Assembly (NCBI RefSeq): GCF_014638845.1
Contig: NZ_BMFP01000002.1
Span: 62,001-126,000, forward strand
DNA length: 64,000 nt
Direction: 5' to 3'
Source: Pontibacter amylolyticus
GTDB taxonomy: Bacteria > Bacteroidota > Bacteroidia > Cytophagales > Hymenobacteraceae
Positions within the stretch are counted from its first letter, which is position 1. Every line of letters starts with the position of its first letter. This document shows, piece after piece, positions 26,536 to 36,368 of the stretch. The notes beneath the pieces are model-generated. The model saw only the letters and a program-made list of their open reading frames with translations. It was not told where the DNA came from and did not search any database. The translations under genes and the position numbers were made by a program.

Positions 26536-26543
26536 TATCTTTG
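26536..26543 (+). promoter_or_regulatory. -7 box (TATCTTTG) upstream of the methyltransferase gene
   Basis: TATCTTTG matches the -7 consensus exactly, 71 bp before the ATG at 26615. No exact TTG is present at the -33 distance; TTCTG lies near the expected place. Confidence 0.45.
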
Positions 26544-26614
26544 CACCAAAGCACGGCCTGTGCTATACCTTATAGCAGAAGTCCTTTGCCCCAACACCCA
26601 TTACTAATAACCCA

Positions 26615-27145
26615 ATGCGAAAACTCTCCATGGACGACCTCAACCGCGACTCGGTTGAAGAATTCAAAAATAAGAAAAAAATACCGTTAGTCTTGGTGCT
26701 CGACAATGTGCGCAGCCTCAATAATGTGGGCTCGGTTTTCCGCACGGCCGACGCTTTCATGGTCGAGAAGGTATACCTCTGTGGCATCACCGGCACCCCA
26801 CCCCACCGCGATATCGAGAAAACAGCTCTTGGCGCTACTGAGTCCGTGGATTGGGAGCATGTGCCGGATACATTGGAGCTGGTAAAGCAGCTGAAAGCAC
26901 AAGGTTATAAAATTGGTTCGGTGGAGCAGGCGGAGAACAGTGTGAAGTTAAACGAGTTTATACCTGATCCGGAGCAGCATTATGCGCTGGTGCTGGGCAA
27001 CGAGGTGTTTGGCGTGGAACAGGAGGTGATCCATCACTCTGATTTCGTGCTCGAAATCCCGCAGTTCGGCACGAAGCATTCGCTCAACATTTCGGTGGCA
27101 ACCGGTGTGGTGGTTTGGGACTTTCTGAGCAAGATCGCCCGCTAA
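26615..27145 (+). CDS. SpoU/TrmH-family RNA 2'-O-methyltransferase
   Basis: A 176-residue SPOUT methyltransferase that should transfer a methyl group from SAM to a ribose 2'-OH in rRNA or tRNA. Motif 1 is NVGSVFRTADAF, motif 2 is ALVLGNEVFGVEQEV and motif 3 is IPQFGTKHSLNISVATGVV. The short length, without an N-terminal RNA-binding extension, resembles TrmH/TrmL-type enzymes. The exact target nucleotide is unknown. Confidence 0.88.
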   Translation: MRKLSMDDLNRDSVEEFKNKKKIPLVLVLDNVRSLNNVGSVFRTADAFMVEKVYLCGITGTPPHRDIEKTALGATESVDWEHVPDTLELVKQLKAQGYKIGSVEQAENSVKLNEFIPDPEQHYALVLGNEVFGVEQEVIHHSDFVLEIPQFGTKHSLNISVATGVVVWDFLSKIAR

Positions 27146-27388
27146 ATCATTGAAACACAACACCTAACATCCTGAGGTAAATTTTTCAAGATTTTTAGCC
27201 TCCCAGTTTAAACCTTTCCCTCCCAGGCTTGTCTAAAATACGGCTAAAAGTTGAGCCGGGGGAAACCGCCATTTCCGTTAAAAGAACTGCGGCGTACCCC
27301 GGTTATTACTTTTCTCTCCCGCCCCCTCTGCCGCCTCTACACCCTGTGGCGATAAAAGCACCTCTTTTGATTACCCGTATAAGAAACT

Positions 27389-29875
27389 ATGAGAATCTTT
27401 ACTTTACCATTACTCCTCGTTCTTTTCCTACTGTTTATCTCCAGCACCACGCTCCTGGCTCAGGCACAACCGCAGGCCGCTGCCCAAGGCCGCATCTCCG
27501 GCACGGTGCAGGACGAAGAAACCAAAGGCCCGCTTGGCTTTGCCAATGTCGTGTTGCTTACTGCCCGTGACTCCAGCCTGGTAACCGGCGCCACTTCGGA
27601 TATGGAAGGCAAGTTCGAGTTGACCCGCGTGCCCCAGGGGCGCTTCATTTTGCGCATCTCCTCAGTGGGCTATCCTACCAAATTCATACCTAACATCGCC
27701 GTTTCGGCTACCAACAGCAACCTGCAGTTGGGCGCTATACCTGTGCGAGGTAGTGCTACGCGGCTGAAAGAAGTGCAGATCGTGACAGAGCGGCCCATCG
27801 TATCCTTTGAGTTGGACAAGCGGGTGGTGAACGTGAGCCAGGATATCAATGCCGAAAGCGGCTCGGTGGCCGAGGTCATGCAGAACCTACCATCGGTGAC
27901 CGTCGATGTGGACGGCAACGTGAGCATGCGCGGCAGCTCCAACGTCACCATTCTCGTGGACGGCAAGCGCTCCGCTCTCTCCAACCTCACCCTCGACCAA
28001 ATCCCCGCCAACCTGATCGAAAGCATCGAACTGATTACCAACCCCTCGTCGAAGTATAACCCCGAAGGCACATCCGGCATCATCAACCTGGTGCTGAAGA
28101 AGGAGAAGAAGCCCGGCTTCAACGGCTCTGCCTCCGTCACGGCCGGTACCTACGACAACTACAACACGTCACTCAACCTGAACTACCGCTACTACAAGTG
28201 GTCGCTGAACTCGGGCTACGACTTCAGGCAGCGCACCCGACCGGGATGGAGCAATAGTTCTACTACCAACTACCACTTCAACGACTTCGGTCAGCAGGAC
28301 AGCACCAGTTATCGTCTGCAGGAGGGTACCCGCAACAGCAAGGACGTCTCGCACAGCTTCCGCTTGGGTGCCGACTATTTTCTGACGCCCCGCCATACCT
28401 TGTCAGCCTCTGGGATCTACCGCTTCGGCCGTGACACCGGGTACAACAACATCTTCTACCGCTTCGAAGACGAGAACCGCCAATTGGTAAACACCCGCAC
28501 CCGCAACACCGACGAGGAGGAGAATGAAAATGCCGTGGATGTGACGCTGGGCTATCGGCAGACCTTTGAGCGGAAAGGGCAGGAACTGACGGCCGACATC
28601 GTCTACAACACCAACATCGACGACGAAGTGGCGCTGTTCAATGAGCGGAGCAGCCTGCAAGGCGCCTTCCCGGAAATGCAGCAGACGCTGGTGGACGATG
28701 CCAACCGCGAGGTTGTCGCCAAAGCCGATTATGTGCACCCCATTTCGGAAAACAGCAAGTTCGAGGCGGGCTTCCGGAGCTCCTTTGAGCGCCTGGATGA
28801 GGATTCACGCTTCTTCAACCGCAACAACGAGACCGGCGAAATGGTGTACAGCACCGACCAGAGCAACCATTTCGTCTTCGATCAGAACATCTACTCCGTC
28901 TACTCCAACTACAGCAACCGATATAAGTCCATCAGCTACCAGGTGGGCTTGCGCGCCGAGCAGACCGTCACTAAAACCGACCTGCGCACCGAGGACGAAA
29001 AGAGCAGCAACGACTACTTCAGCCTCTTTCCGACGCTCTTCATCACCAAGGATTTCAACCCGGACAACAAGCTGCAGTTCAGCTACAGCCGTCGCATCAA
29101 CCGACCGCGCAGCCGTTTCCTGAATCCCTTTGTGGACCGCTCGGACCGGTTCAGCGTGCATTACGGCAACCCGGAGCTCAAGCCGGAATTTGTTAACTCG
29201 CTGGAGTTGGGCTACCTGAAGTACTGGGGTGAGGCTTCTATCAACGCGACTGTCTTCTACCGCCACACCATGGATGAGATAGAGCGATTCCGCAAGGCAA
29301 CCCAGGTGATCGTAGGCAACGACACCATACCTGCCACCGAAACCACGTTCCTGAATATCTCCGACAACCGGGCCTATGGGGCTGAGCTCGGCTTCAACTA
29401 CCCGGCTACGAAGTGGTGGCGTATCAACGGCAGTATCTCCGGTTTCCGGACGCAGCTCAACACCACCCAGGGCGACACAGAGCTGAGCAATGCGCAATTC
29501 AGCTGGAACTCGAAGGTGAACTCCACTTTTACTGTGTGGGAGGACCTCAACATCCAGCTCTCCGGTTTCTACCGCTCCCCAATGGCTGACATTCAGGGCC
29601 GTATGGAGCAGATGTTCAGCGCTGACCTGGCCATGAAAAAAGACGTGCTCAAGAAGAACGGCACCATTTCCTTGCGCGTATCGGACGTGTTTAATACGCG
29701 GCAGTTCAACTTCCTGAGCTTTGGCCCGGAGTTCAGGACCGAGAGCGAGAACCGTCGCCAGAGCCGCATTATCTACCTGGGCTTCACCTACCGCCTCAAC
29801 AGCGAGGGCAACAACCGCGAGCGCCGCCGACCAAACGAGCAGAACGGTGGGGACGATGAGGGTTTTGAGAATTAA
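27389..29875 (+). CDS. TonB-dependent receptor family outer-membrane protein
   Basis: An 828-residue outer-membrane protein. A signal peptide (1-26) is followed by a carboxypeptidase-like regulatory beta-sandwich (about 33-115, GRISGTVQDEETKGPLGFANV), a plug-like domain (about 130-230, containing VAEVMQNLPSVTVDVDGNVSMRG and VDGKRS) and a large beta-barrel. It matches the subgroup with an OMP_b-brl_3-type barrel. The substrate is unknown and no SusD partner is adjacent. The gene contains almost none of the GGTATA words common elsewhere. Confidence 0.9.
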   Translation: MRIFTLPLLLVLFLLFISSTTLLAQAQPQAAAQGRISGTVQDEETKGPLGFANVVLLTARDSSLVTGATSDMEGKFELTRVPQGRFILRISSVGYPTKFIPNIAVSATNSNLQLGAIPVRGSATRLKEVQIVTERPIVSFELDKRVVNVSQDINAESGSVAEVMQNLPSVTVDVDGNVSMRGSSNVTILVDGKRSALSNLTLDQIPANLIESIELITNPSSKYNPEGTSGIINLVLKKEKKPGFNGSASVTAGTYDNYNTSLNLNYRYYKWSLNSGYDFRQRTRPGWSNSSTTNYHFNDFGQQDSTSYRLQEGTRNSKDVSHSFRLGADYFLTPRHTLSASGIYRFGRDTGYNNIFYRFEDENRQLVNTRTRNTDEEENENAVDVTLGYRQTFERKGQELTADIVYNTNIDDEVALFNERSSLQGAFPEMQQTLVDDANREVVAKADYVHPISENSKFEAGFRSSFERLDEDSRFFNRNNETGEMVYSTDQSNHFVFDQNIYSVYSNYSNRYKSISYQVGLRAEQTVTKTDLRTEDEKSSNDYFSLFPTLFITKDFNPDNKLQFSYSRRINRPRSRFLNPFVDRSDRFSVHYGNPELKPEFVNSLELGYLKYWGEASINATVFYRHTMDEIERFRKATQVIVGNDTIPATETTFLNISDNRAYGAELGFNYPATKWWRINGSISGFRTQLNTTQGDTELSNAQFSWNSKVNSTFTVWEDLNIQLSGFYRSPMADIQGRMEQMFSADLAMKKDVLKKNGTISLRVSDVFNTRQFNFLSFGPEFRTESENRRQSRIIYLGFTYRLNSEGNNRERRRPNEQNGGDDEGFEN

Positions 29876-29893
29876 AACTTGTGAAGAAACAAG

Positions 29894-29922
29894 AAGCCGG
29901 GGAGAGATCTCCGGCTTTTTTG
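29894..29922 (+). terminator. Terminator after the TonB-dependent receptor gene
   Basis: AAGCCGG and CCGGCTT flank a short GGAGA-rich loop and are followed by TTTTTTG, about 20 bp past the stop codon. Confidence 0.75.
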
Positions 29923-29956
29923 TTGAGGCCCCTCTCCCCTATCATTCCCTCTCGTT

Positions 29957-30159
29957 TCTGTCATTTCGACGAAAGGAGAAATCTGATACCTACTGGCCGT
30001 ACATCGAGTGCCTGCGGTGATGCGGCCTTTCTGAAAACGGCAAGGAGGTAAAGGAGGAGGCAGTTATGTACTGTCCAGCATCTTTTACCGCCAGCTCCCG
30101 CTGCGCCCGAACCGGCAGTAATAAGGGTTACAGACTTCTCCTTTCGTCGAAATGACAGA
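29957..30159. repeat. 24-bp perfect inverted repeat with 155-bp spacer
   Basis: The arm at 29957-29980, beginning TCTGTCATTTCG, is exactly complementary to the arm at 30136-30159, ending GAAATGACAGA. A third partial copy (CGAAATGACAC) follows at about 30168. The arm sequence belongs to a dispersed repeat I recall from many Bacteroidota. The spacer shows no coding sequence. This occupies most of the 361-bp gap between the receptor and dipeptidase genes. Confidence 0.8.
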
Positions 30160-30236
30160 TGAGTAACCGAAATGACACGCCGCTATACCTTCTGCCCTGC
30201 TTCTCCGTATCTTAGACCGAACAAAAAACCAACTCC

Positions 30237-31244
30237 ATGACACTTCCCGCCCGACTGCCCATCATCGACCTGCACTGCGACCTCCTCGTATACCTGTCGG
30301 ACGTGCCCGATTCGGCCATTGACAACGTAGCCGAGATCGGGTGTTCGTTGCCGGCTCTCACGCAAGGCAATGTGCGGTTGCAGACGATGGCTATTTACTG
30401 CGCCACCGCGCCAGGAAGCACGAACTATGCTCACTTGCAGGCTGAGATATTCCGCAAACTGGCCACAGACGAGCGCAGCTGCCTGACGGCGGTGACGGAC
30501 ATGGCTTCCTTACAGCATGCGCTGAGCGGACGAGGCGATATCGGTATGATTGCTTCCATTGAAAACGCCTCTGGTTTTTGTGAGGAGGACGAACTGCTGG
30601 AAGATGGCTTTAAGAAACTGGAGAAGATCATCGAAGCGGTGGAGCGGCTTTTGTACATCAGTTTCACCCACCATATGGGCAATCGCTTCGGGGGCGGCAA
30701 CATGACAGACCGGGGCATCACCCGCGACGGCAAAATGCTGCTCGACTACCTGCATGGCCGCCGCATCGCCGTGGACTTTTCGCACACCAGCGACGCCCTG
30801 GCCTACGACATCCTCGAGCACATCGACCGCGAAAGGCTCGATATACCTGTCATGGCCAGCCACTCCAACTTCCGGCCGGTATGGGAGCACAACCGCAACC
30901 TGCCCGACGAGATCGCGCAGGAAATCATTCGCCGGCAGGGGCTGATCGGCATGAACTTTTTGCGGGCCTTTGTGAACAATGAACAGCCCAAAGCCTTGCT
31001 GCAGCACATACTTTATGGCTTTGAGAAAGGAGCCGAAAACAGCATCTGCTTCGGAGCCGACTACTTTTACACCTTGGACTCGCCAGACCTGAGCCGTGTG
31101 CCTTACTATTTCAAAGAGCACGAGCATGCGGGCACCAGCTATACCTATTTGCTGGAGCAGCTGCAGGAAACGCTCTCGCCTGCGCAGCTTGAGAAACTCG
31201 CCTTCGGAAACGCACAGCGCTTCATGGAGCGCATCTGGTCCTGA
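30237..31244 (+). CDS. Membrane dipeptidase family (M19) peptidase
   Basis: A 335-residue TIM-barrel metallopeptidase of the renal dipeptidase family. The first metal ligands are H13 and D15 in IDLHCDLL. The bridging Glu is in MIASIENASGF, and later ligands are in SFTHH and MASHSN. No signal peptide is seen, so it is probably cytosolic. Members cleave dipeptides or D-amino-acid-containing peptides. The TATACC word lies in its upstream region at 30183. Confidence 0.88.
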   Translation: MTLPARLPIIDLHCDLLVYLSDVPDSAIDNVAEIGCSLPALTQGNVRLQTMAIYCATAPGSTNYAHLQAEIFRKLATDERSCLTAVTDMASLQHALSGRGDIGMIASIENASGFCEEDELLEDGFKKLEKIIEAVERLLYISFTHHMGNRFGGGNMTDRGITRDGKMLLDYLHGRRIAVDFSHTSDALAYDILEHIDRERLDIPVMASHSNFRPVWEHNRNLPDEIAQEIIRRQGLIGMNFLRAFVNNEQPKALLQHILYGFEKGAENSICFGADYFYTLDSPDLSRVPYYFKEHEHAGTSYTYLLEQLQETLSPAQLEKLAFGNAQRFMERIWS

Positions 31245-31423
31245 TTCAGGCTTTAATCCTATCTTTCGCTGTAGCAAAAACAGCTATTTTTTGCATAAAA
31301 TCTTGTGCTGAAAATAATATTTATTATATTTAAAGTGGACTATATAGAGGTTGTTCAAAACAGGGCTTTCTCTGTTACAACACACTTCTGTATGGGAGGT
31401 CTGTCACCTTATAAAAAGCTACT

Positions 31424-31609
31424 ATGAAATTTATCGGACTGTTTCTCCTGCTTGCCGGACTGGTTTCGCTCGTTATGGGTCTTACAGGTGCCAACCTGCT
31501 GGCGTTAAACTGGGTTAACCAGTGGGGCGAAGGCATTGGCTGGGCTATACGGGCGGGCGTCACGGCACTCGGTGGGGTATTGTACTATATTTACCGACAC
31601 GAAGATTAG
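31424..31609 (+). CDS. Small two-helix membrane protein of unknown function
   Basis: A 61-residue protein with two predicted membrane helices (about 3-22 and 38-57) and a C-terminal YIYRHED. The MKFIGLFLLLAGLVSLVMG start looks like a genuine hydrophobic small protein. I do not recognise a family. It is preceded by 179 bp of AT-rich non-coding DNA after the dipeptidase gene. Confidence 0.6.
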   Translation: MKFIGLFLLLAGLVSLVMGLTGANLLALNWVNQWGEGIGWAIRAGVTALGGVLYYIYRHED

Positions 31610-31699
31610 GGCCATTCGCTTATTTTCTATATAGAAACTTTGCCATGTGCAAACAAACTCCGTATACGCAAATACTGTACAACAAAAGTCGACTAAACC

Positions 31700-32368
31700 A
31701 TGGACTCTCCGCAGTACGCACCATACTATATTCAGATAAATGAGCTCTTCATTGACACGGTCGTAATAGACGACACGGAGTTCATCACGCTTTGGTGCTT
31801 CACTGTGCTTGATGATGAGTACAAGTTCATTTACCTGGGCTGCGACTTCACACAGTTTAACCAGATTCTGATCGGCGCCGGCGACAAAGGCAAAGAGATC
31901 GCGCTGCACATGGCCAACGTGCTCAACAGCGACCACGATTCCCCTACCCTGGTGCCCATCAAAGAGCAGTTCGACGACTACCTGGAGCTAACCGGTTTCG
32001 ACCTGATCGTGTATGAGCCGCTGGCCGTGGATGATGAACTGGAGGATGAGTACGAGGACGATGATGACCTGCCCCTGGAGCAACTTCTGGGCGGTGGCAG
32101 CAAGCGCTCCGACAACACCTCGCAGAAGTACCTGATCTACCAGCTCGACAAGCTATACCCCTCCAAGATCTTCGAGCCCGAGAAGCTGCAGCGCGAAAGC
32201 ATGACAGAACAGTTTGAGGACGACTCGCTGGAACTGGCGCAGCTTTATTACGATTACCTTAATGCCTCCGAAAACGGCTACTCAGAGTGCGAGGCCCGCC
32301 AGGTGGCAGGCCTTGAAAAAGACCTTTTCTTCCGGATGGCCCGCAAAGCCGCCGACCTCTGGAGCTAA
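31700..32368 (+). CDS. Hypothetical acidic protein
   Basis: A 222-residue soluble protein that I do not recognise. The N-terminal half (about 5-115) looks like a mixed alpha/beta domain. It is followed by a very acidic linker, VDDELEDEYEDDDDLPLEQ at about 112-130, and a helical C-terminus (about 145-222). No signal peptide or membrane segment is present. Codon use and base composition match the core genome. Neighbours give no hint of function. Confidence 0.75.
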   Translation: MDSPQYAPYYIQINELFIDTVVIDDTEFITLWCFTVLDDEYKFIYLGCDFTQFNQILIGAGDKGKEIALHMANVLNSDHDSPTLVPIKEQFDDYLELTGFDLIVYEPLAVDDELEDEYEDDDDLPLEQLLGGGSKRSDNTSQKYLIYQLDKLYPSKIFEPEKLQRESMTEQFEDDSLELAQLYYDYLNASENGYSECEARQVAGLEKDLFFRMARKAADLWS

Positions 32369-32385
32369 TCCTGTCCCTGCTATAC

Positions 32386-32940
32386 CTACCGGGCGCTATC
32401 ATACTGCGCAGCCAATTGCAGGCGTGCCCGCAGCTGTAGCTGCATCTCGTTTACCCAATTCCTGATCTCTTCCTCTTCCGCGCGCAAAAGCGTTTCCTGG
32501 TAATGGTCCAGCTGCGATTGTTGCGAGGTATACACGTACGCCTTGTAGCGCTCGTCGAACGCAGCACCGGTCAATTTCCCAAACTCCTCTACCGTTGCCC
32601 TGTCGGCCGATCCCAGCGAATCGGGCAAACTATTATGCAATCCTTCAGCCCTGGCAACCTGCTGCAATTGCTTCAGGGCGTGGCTGTAGAAGTCCAGCAT
32701 TTCGGTGCTAAGGGCTTTAACCTCTTCGGATTCGGATCGTTCAGTCGCCAGTCGTGCCAACTCGGCCTGCAGCATGGTGGTGCTGGCGGCATAGTCCAGG
32801 AAGGCGGCGCTGCGGCTCATCTCCTTTACAACGGGCGGCGTGTCGGTTTTGGCCTGTTCGGTTTTGGGGCTTTCGCCGCAGGCGATCATGAACAGGAACA
32901 GCAGCCCGAAGGCCAGGGTGAGCAGTTTATCGGTGAGCAT
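32386..32940 (-). CDS. DUF4142 lipoprotein
   Basis: A 184-residue secreted protein with a lipoprotein signal (lipobox FMIAC, Cys21). Its all-helical DUF4142 domain, a ferritin-like four-helix bundle, contains AAFLDYAASTTMLQAELARLA and the VEEFGKLTGAAFDERYKAYV segment. DUF4142 proteins are typically periplasmic or outer-membrane attached and of unknown function. It converges on the 31700-32368 gene with an 18-bp gap. Confidence 0.83.
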   Translation of the reverse strand: MLTDKLLTLAFGLLFLFMIACGESPKTEQAKTDTPPVVKEMSRSAAFLDYAASTTMLQAELARLATERSESEEVKALSTEMLDFYSHALKQLQQVARAEGLHNSLPDSLGSADRATVEEFGKLTGAAFDERYKAYVYTSQQSQLDHYQETLLRAEEEEIRNWVNEMQLQLRARLQLAAQYDSAR

Positions 32941-33043
32941 AGGTCAGGGTGCGCAAGGTGTCGTTTCTAGCTATACCGTATACCGCGCCTCACAAGTTAT
33001 GTTTCCTGCCTGGAAACACTCCAAAGTACAGCAATGCCTTGGT

Positions 33044-35359
33044 TTAAAACCGGTATGACTTTCGAACCAGTGTCAGGTTGCTTTCGCGGCCCTGCTCCGG
33101 TATAACGTGCTTGGGCAAGGGCACACGCACCAATTGCTGCGGCAAGCCAATGCTTACATCGTACAGGTAGAGCTGTAGGCTGCTGCTTTGTTTCAGGCGT
33201 ACTTCCAGCTCCACTTCTTTCGAGTCCGGCAGCCCGTGCACCTTGGCAAAGTATACCGCTCCTTGCGCTGTTTCCATCGGCCCCAGGGTCAGGGTCTCGC
33301 CGTTGATAGCGGCTCCCAGCATACCGCCTTCCTCGGAAGGCTGCAGCACCAGGTCGAGGTGGGCGGCTCCTCGTGGTGACTGCAGCCTGATGGTCAGCAC
33401 ACGCTCGCCGGGGGCTATCGCTTCGTTCACCAGACTGGCGACAGGCGCCTCCACAGGTATAGGTTTCGCTACGTTTTTCAGGTACTCCCGCGCGGCCATA
33501 GGGTATATTTCGGTCAGGGCACCTGAGGTTGGGTTCGGAAAGAACTGCTGGTTCCAGTCGTCGGTGCGCTTGAAGGCGGACGCCCAGACGGCTACGCTGT
33601 CATCGGTGTTGAGGTAGTAGCTCACGTGGCTGTGCAGGGGCTGGATTTCGCTTGGCTTCTCCGCCTCTATGGCCCGGAACAGCTGGATGCCCCCCACAAA
33701 AAGCAAGAGGCCCGGCAACAGCGGCAAGGTGCGCCAGCCGAAGCTGCGCTCAATCACCACCAGCAAAGGGATAGCCAAGCCGGCCAGCAGGAGCAGTGTG
33801 GCCACCATGGCCACCGGCATCTGCAGCGCAAACACCACAAACAGGAAACGAACCAGCGGCATCAGCATAAAAATAGCAGGCGCTATACCTGCCAGCAACA
33901 CCAGCACATAGGCCCAACCCACCGGCTGGTGGTGCAGGTCTTTCAGGAAAAGCACCAGCAAGGCCAGCAGGCAGAAAAGCAGCGGGAACATAAACAGATA
34001 AGCGGCCGACGGCACTATCACCAGCGCGACAGCCATCAGCAAGAACCAGTGCAGACAGATACCCAGCGCCAGTGCAAACACCGACATCCAGCGCAGCAGC
34101 AGCCAGCAAAGAAAGAGCAGCATGCCGAGTGCCAGTAACAGATAGGCCATAAAGAAACGGTCATCGCCGTATACCCCGTTCATTTCATGGCTGTAAGGCA
34201 ACATGCCTTTCACAAAGCTGTTGAGCGGAAAGAACAGACCTGCGATGATACCTGCCACCAGCAGAAAGCCGATGAAAGCACCCAGCAGTTGCGGAAGGGA
34301 GAAGGCTTTTTTGCGCAGGCCCACCACAACACTGGCCAGCAAGAGCACCGTGGTGAGCACCGCCCAGACGATGTTCATCCCGGCCGGGTACTGCACCAGC
34401 CAACTGCCCGCCGGGTTAAAGAAGATCTTGTCCTGCGCCCTGGTGTTTTCGAGCGAAACGTTGCCCAGGTGCCGTACCAGCGCCAGCATGTTGCTGCCGT
34501 GGTGCTGCAGGCTGTTTCGGTCCAGGTTCTCGGGCGAATCGGTCATTTTATGGTAGTGCACGAATCCGTCGATGAAAGCCGAGTTCACGCCCGTATACCC
34601 GGCATCTCTGAACACAGTGAAGTCGGTGTTATTGGGTAGGTTGCGGTATACCTCGTACATCATGGAACTGGCAAAGGGGTAGGGTGCCGCCGCTGCAAAC
34701 TGCTCCACGATCCAGCCGTTTTCGGGGCTGATCTCGAAGGTCATGCTCGGGCCGGCGTTGCCGCGCGCCTCCACATTCACGACCACGCCCACTTCCTGCG
34801 CCCAGGGGTGCTTCAGAAAAGCCTTGGCCCCGTACAAACCGTACTCCTCGCCGTCCGTCATCAGGAAAATAACGTCGTGCTGCAGCGGTTCGCCCCTTTG
34901 CAGGGCGCGGGCTGTCTCGAGCATGGCGGCTATACCTGCGCCGTCGTCGCCGGCACCGGGGGTGTTGGGCTGTGAGTCGTAGTGCGCCATCAGCAGCACG
35001 GCTTTACCGCCCGGCTGCGTTCCTTTCAAGCGCCCCAACAGGTTGTAGACATAGCCCACGTTGCTGGTTTCGCCCACCGGGTTCACGACCACCGCCTCCT
35101 GCACCTGTGGCTGCAGCTCCAGCATCTCCATTTGTTTAAGCAGATACTGCCGCGCCTCCGCATGGCCTGGCGTGCCCATGGCATGGGGCTGGCTGGCCAC
35201 CTGCTGCACATGTTCCATGGCGCGATCCGCTGAAAAATCGGCAGCCGGCGCATCGGCAGGCAGCGCCTCCGGTGGACGCATCAGGCTGACGCTATACACA
35301 CTCAGGCCCACGAGGGCGATCAGCAGAAAGAGAGCTAAGAGATAGGGTCTTGTGGACAT
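33044..35359 (-). CDS. M28 family metallopeptidase with multi-pass membrane C-terminus
   Basis: A 771-residue protein. An N-terminal signal anchor (about 8-27) precedes an M28 aminopeptidase domain (about 45-320). Zinc-site residues are H126 in MAHYDSQ, D138 in GAGDDGAG, the catalytic Glu pair E171/E172 in MTDGEEYGLYG, and a further ligand in VNVEARG. About eight membrane helices follow (330-560) and then a C-terminal soluble domain (about 580-771). The architecture resembles vacuolar-membrane-protease/Fxna-type peptidases. The physiological substrate is unknown. Confidence 0.87.
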   Translation of the reverse strand: MSTRPYLLALFLLIALVGLSVYSVSLMRPPEALPADAPAADFSADRAMEHVQQVASQPHAMGTPGHAEARQYLLKQMEMLELQPQVQEAVVVNPVGETSNVGYVYNLLGRLKGTQPGGKAVLLMAHYDSQPNTPGAGDDGAGIAAMLETARALQRGEPLQHDVIFLMTDGEEYGLYGAKAFLKHPWAQEVGVVVNVEARGNAGPSMTFEISPENGWIVEQFAAAAPYPFASSMMYEVYRNLPNNTDFTVFRDAGYTGVNSAFIDGFVHYHKMTDSPENLDRNSLQHHGSNMLALVRHLGNVSLENTRAQDKIFFNPAGSWLVQYPAGMNIVWAVLTTVLLLASVVVGLRKKAFSLPQLLGAFIGFLLVAGIIAGLFFPLNSFVKGMLPYSHEMNGVYGDDRFFMAYLLLALGMLLFLCWLLLRWMSVFALALGICLHWFLLMAVALVIVPSAAYLFMFPLLFCLLALLVLFLKDLHHQPVGWAYVLVLLAGIAPAIFMLMPLVRFLFVVFALQMPVAMVATLLLLAGLAIPLLVVIERSFGWRTLPLLPGLLLFVGGIQLFRAIEAEKPSEIQPLHSHVSYYLNTDDSVAVWASAFKRTDDWNQQFFPNPTSGALTEIYPMAAREYLKNVAKPIPVEAPVASLVNEAIAPGERVLTIRLQSPRGAAHLDLVLQPSEEGGMLGAAINGETLTLGPMETAQGAVYFAKVHGLPDSKEVELEVRLKQSSSLQLYLYDVSIGLPQQLVRVPLPKHVIPEQGRESNLTLVRKSYRF

Positions 35360-35523
35360 GGCCAGGTATAGCGAGGTTTTGTACGGTTAATATAGCAAAT
35401 TCCTATGTATGTCTGTTAATTCTCCGGACTGCCACGATAATCCGGGCAAAGTAAAGTCTATACCTGCTGCACTGCGCTTCGGCCATACTGCAGCTGGGAG
35501 CTTCTGAGAAAACGAATGGCATT

Positions 35524-35561
35524 AAAAAAGGCCCCGACAGGTATACTGCCAGGGCCTTTGT
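35524..35561 (-). terminator. Terminator after terC, with GGTATAC in the loop
   Basis: On the minus strand AAAGGCCC pairs with GGGCCTTT and is followed by TTTT. The loop contains TATACC on that strand (GGTATA at 35540-35545 on the plus strand). It lies 19 bp beyond the terC stop. Confidence 0.8.
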
Positions 35562-35579
35562 TTAAAGTTATAAGCTGAT

Positions 35580-36359
35580 TTAGAGGGAAGGGTCGCCTTC
35601 GGACAATACCTCGTTCTGACGCAGATGCACCGGTGTGGTTTTCTTGCGCAGGCGTAGGTTGAGCATCTCCACCATCAGCGAGAAGAACATCGCAAAGTAA
35701 ATGTAGCCTTTCGGGATGTGCTGGTGCAGGGCCTCTACTATCAGCATGAAGCCGATGAGGAGCAGGAAGGAAAGCGCCAGCATCTTCACAGTCGGGTGCT
35801 TGTTCACAAAATCGCTCACGTACTTGGCGAAAATCAGCATAATGCCCATCGCGATGATCACGGCAACAACCATCACCAGGATTTCCTGTGCCAGACCGAC
35901 GGCCGTCAGGATAGAGTCGAAGGAGAACACGATATCGATCAGGATGATCTGGATGAGCACTTTGCCCAGGGTGGCGGTTCCCTTTCCGGCTTCGTGGCCC
36001 TCCTCCTCGCCCTCCAGTTTATTGTGTATCTCGGTTACCGACTTGGCCAATAAAAACAGACCGCCGGCAAACAGAATAATATCGCGCCACGACACCGGGA
36101 AATCCTCGTCGGTAAACGGTAGGTTGATAGAGAAGATCGGCTCACTCGCGCTCACGATCCAGGCGATGAACATCAGGAGGATGATGCGGAAAACGAGTGC
36201 CAGCGTCAGGCCGATGTTGCGCCCCCTGGCCTGCTGATCCTTGGGCAGCCGGCTGACGATGATCGAGATAAACACAATGTTGTCGATGCCAAGCACGACC
36301 TCCATAAAGGTCAGGGTCAGCAGACTTATCCAGGTGTCCGGATTAGCGAATATTTCCAT
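35580..36359 (-). CDS. TerC family integral membrane protein
   Basis: A 259-residue protein with about seven membrane helices. The family motifs are FMEVVLGIDNIVFISI (E20/D26) and IDIVFSFDSILTAVGL, whose acidic residues sit in membrane helices and are thought to handle metal ions. TerC/Alx proteins are linked to tellurite resistance or manganese homeostasis; which applies here is not visible. It is the last gene of a minus-strand pair with yajQ. Confidence 0.9.
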   Translation of the reverse strand: MEIFANPDTWISLLTLTFMEVVLGIDNIVFISIIVSRLPKDQQARGRNIGLTLALVFRIILLMFIAWIVSASEPIFSINLPFTDEDFPVSWRDIILFAGGLFLLAKSVTEIHNKLEGEEEGHEAGKGTATLGKVLIQIILIDIVFSFDSILTAVGLAQEILVMVVAVIIAMGIMLIFAKYVSDFVNKHPTVKMLALSFLLLIGFMLIVEALHQHIPKGYIYFAMFFSLMVEMLNLRLRKKTTPVHLRQNEVLSEGDPSL

Positions 36360-36368
36360 AAGGTGAGA

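Noticed and set aside
28805..29497. A long minus-strand open frame within the TonB-dependent receptor gene
   Set aside because: It is antisense to a well-supported coding sequence, and its histidine/valine-rich translation is typical of shadow frames in GC-rich DNA.
27733..30183. Treating the lack of GGTATA words as a sign of foreign DNA
   Set aside because: This 2.4-kb stretch, mostly a GC-rich core TonB-dependent receptor gene, also lacks the word, so absence alone is not a marker of transfer.
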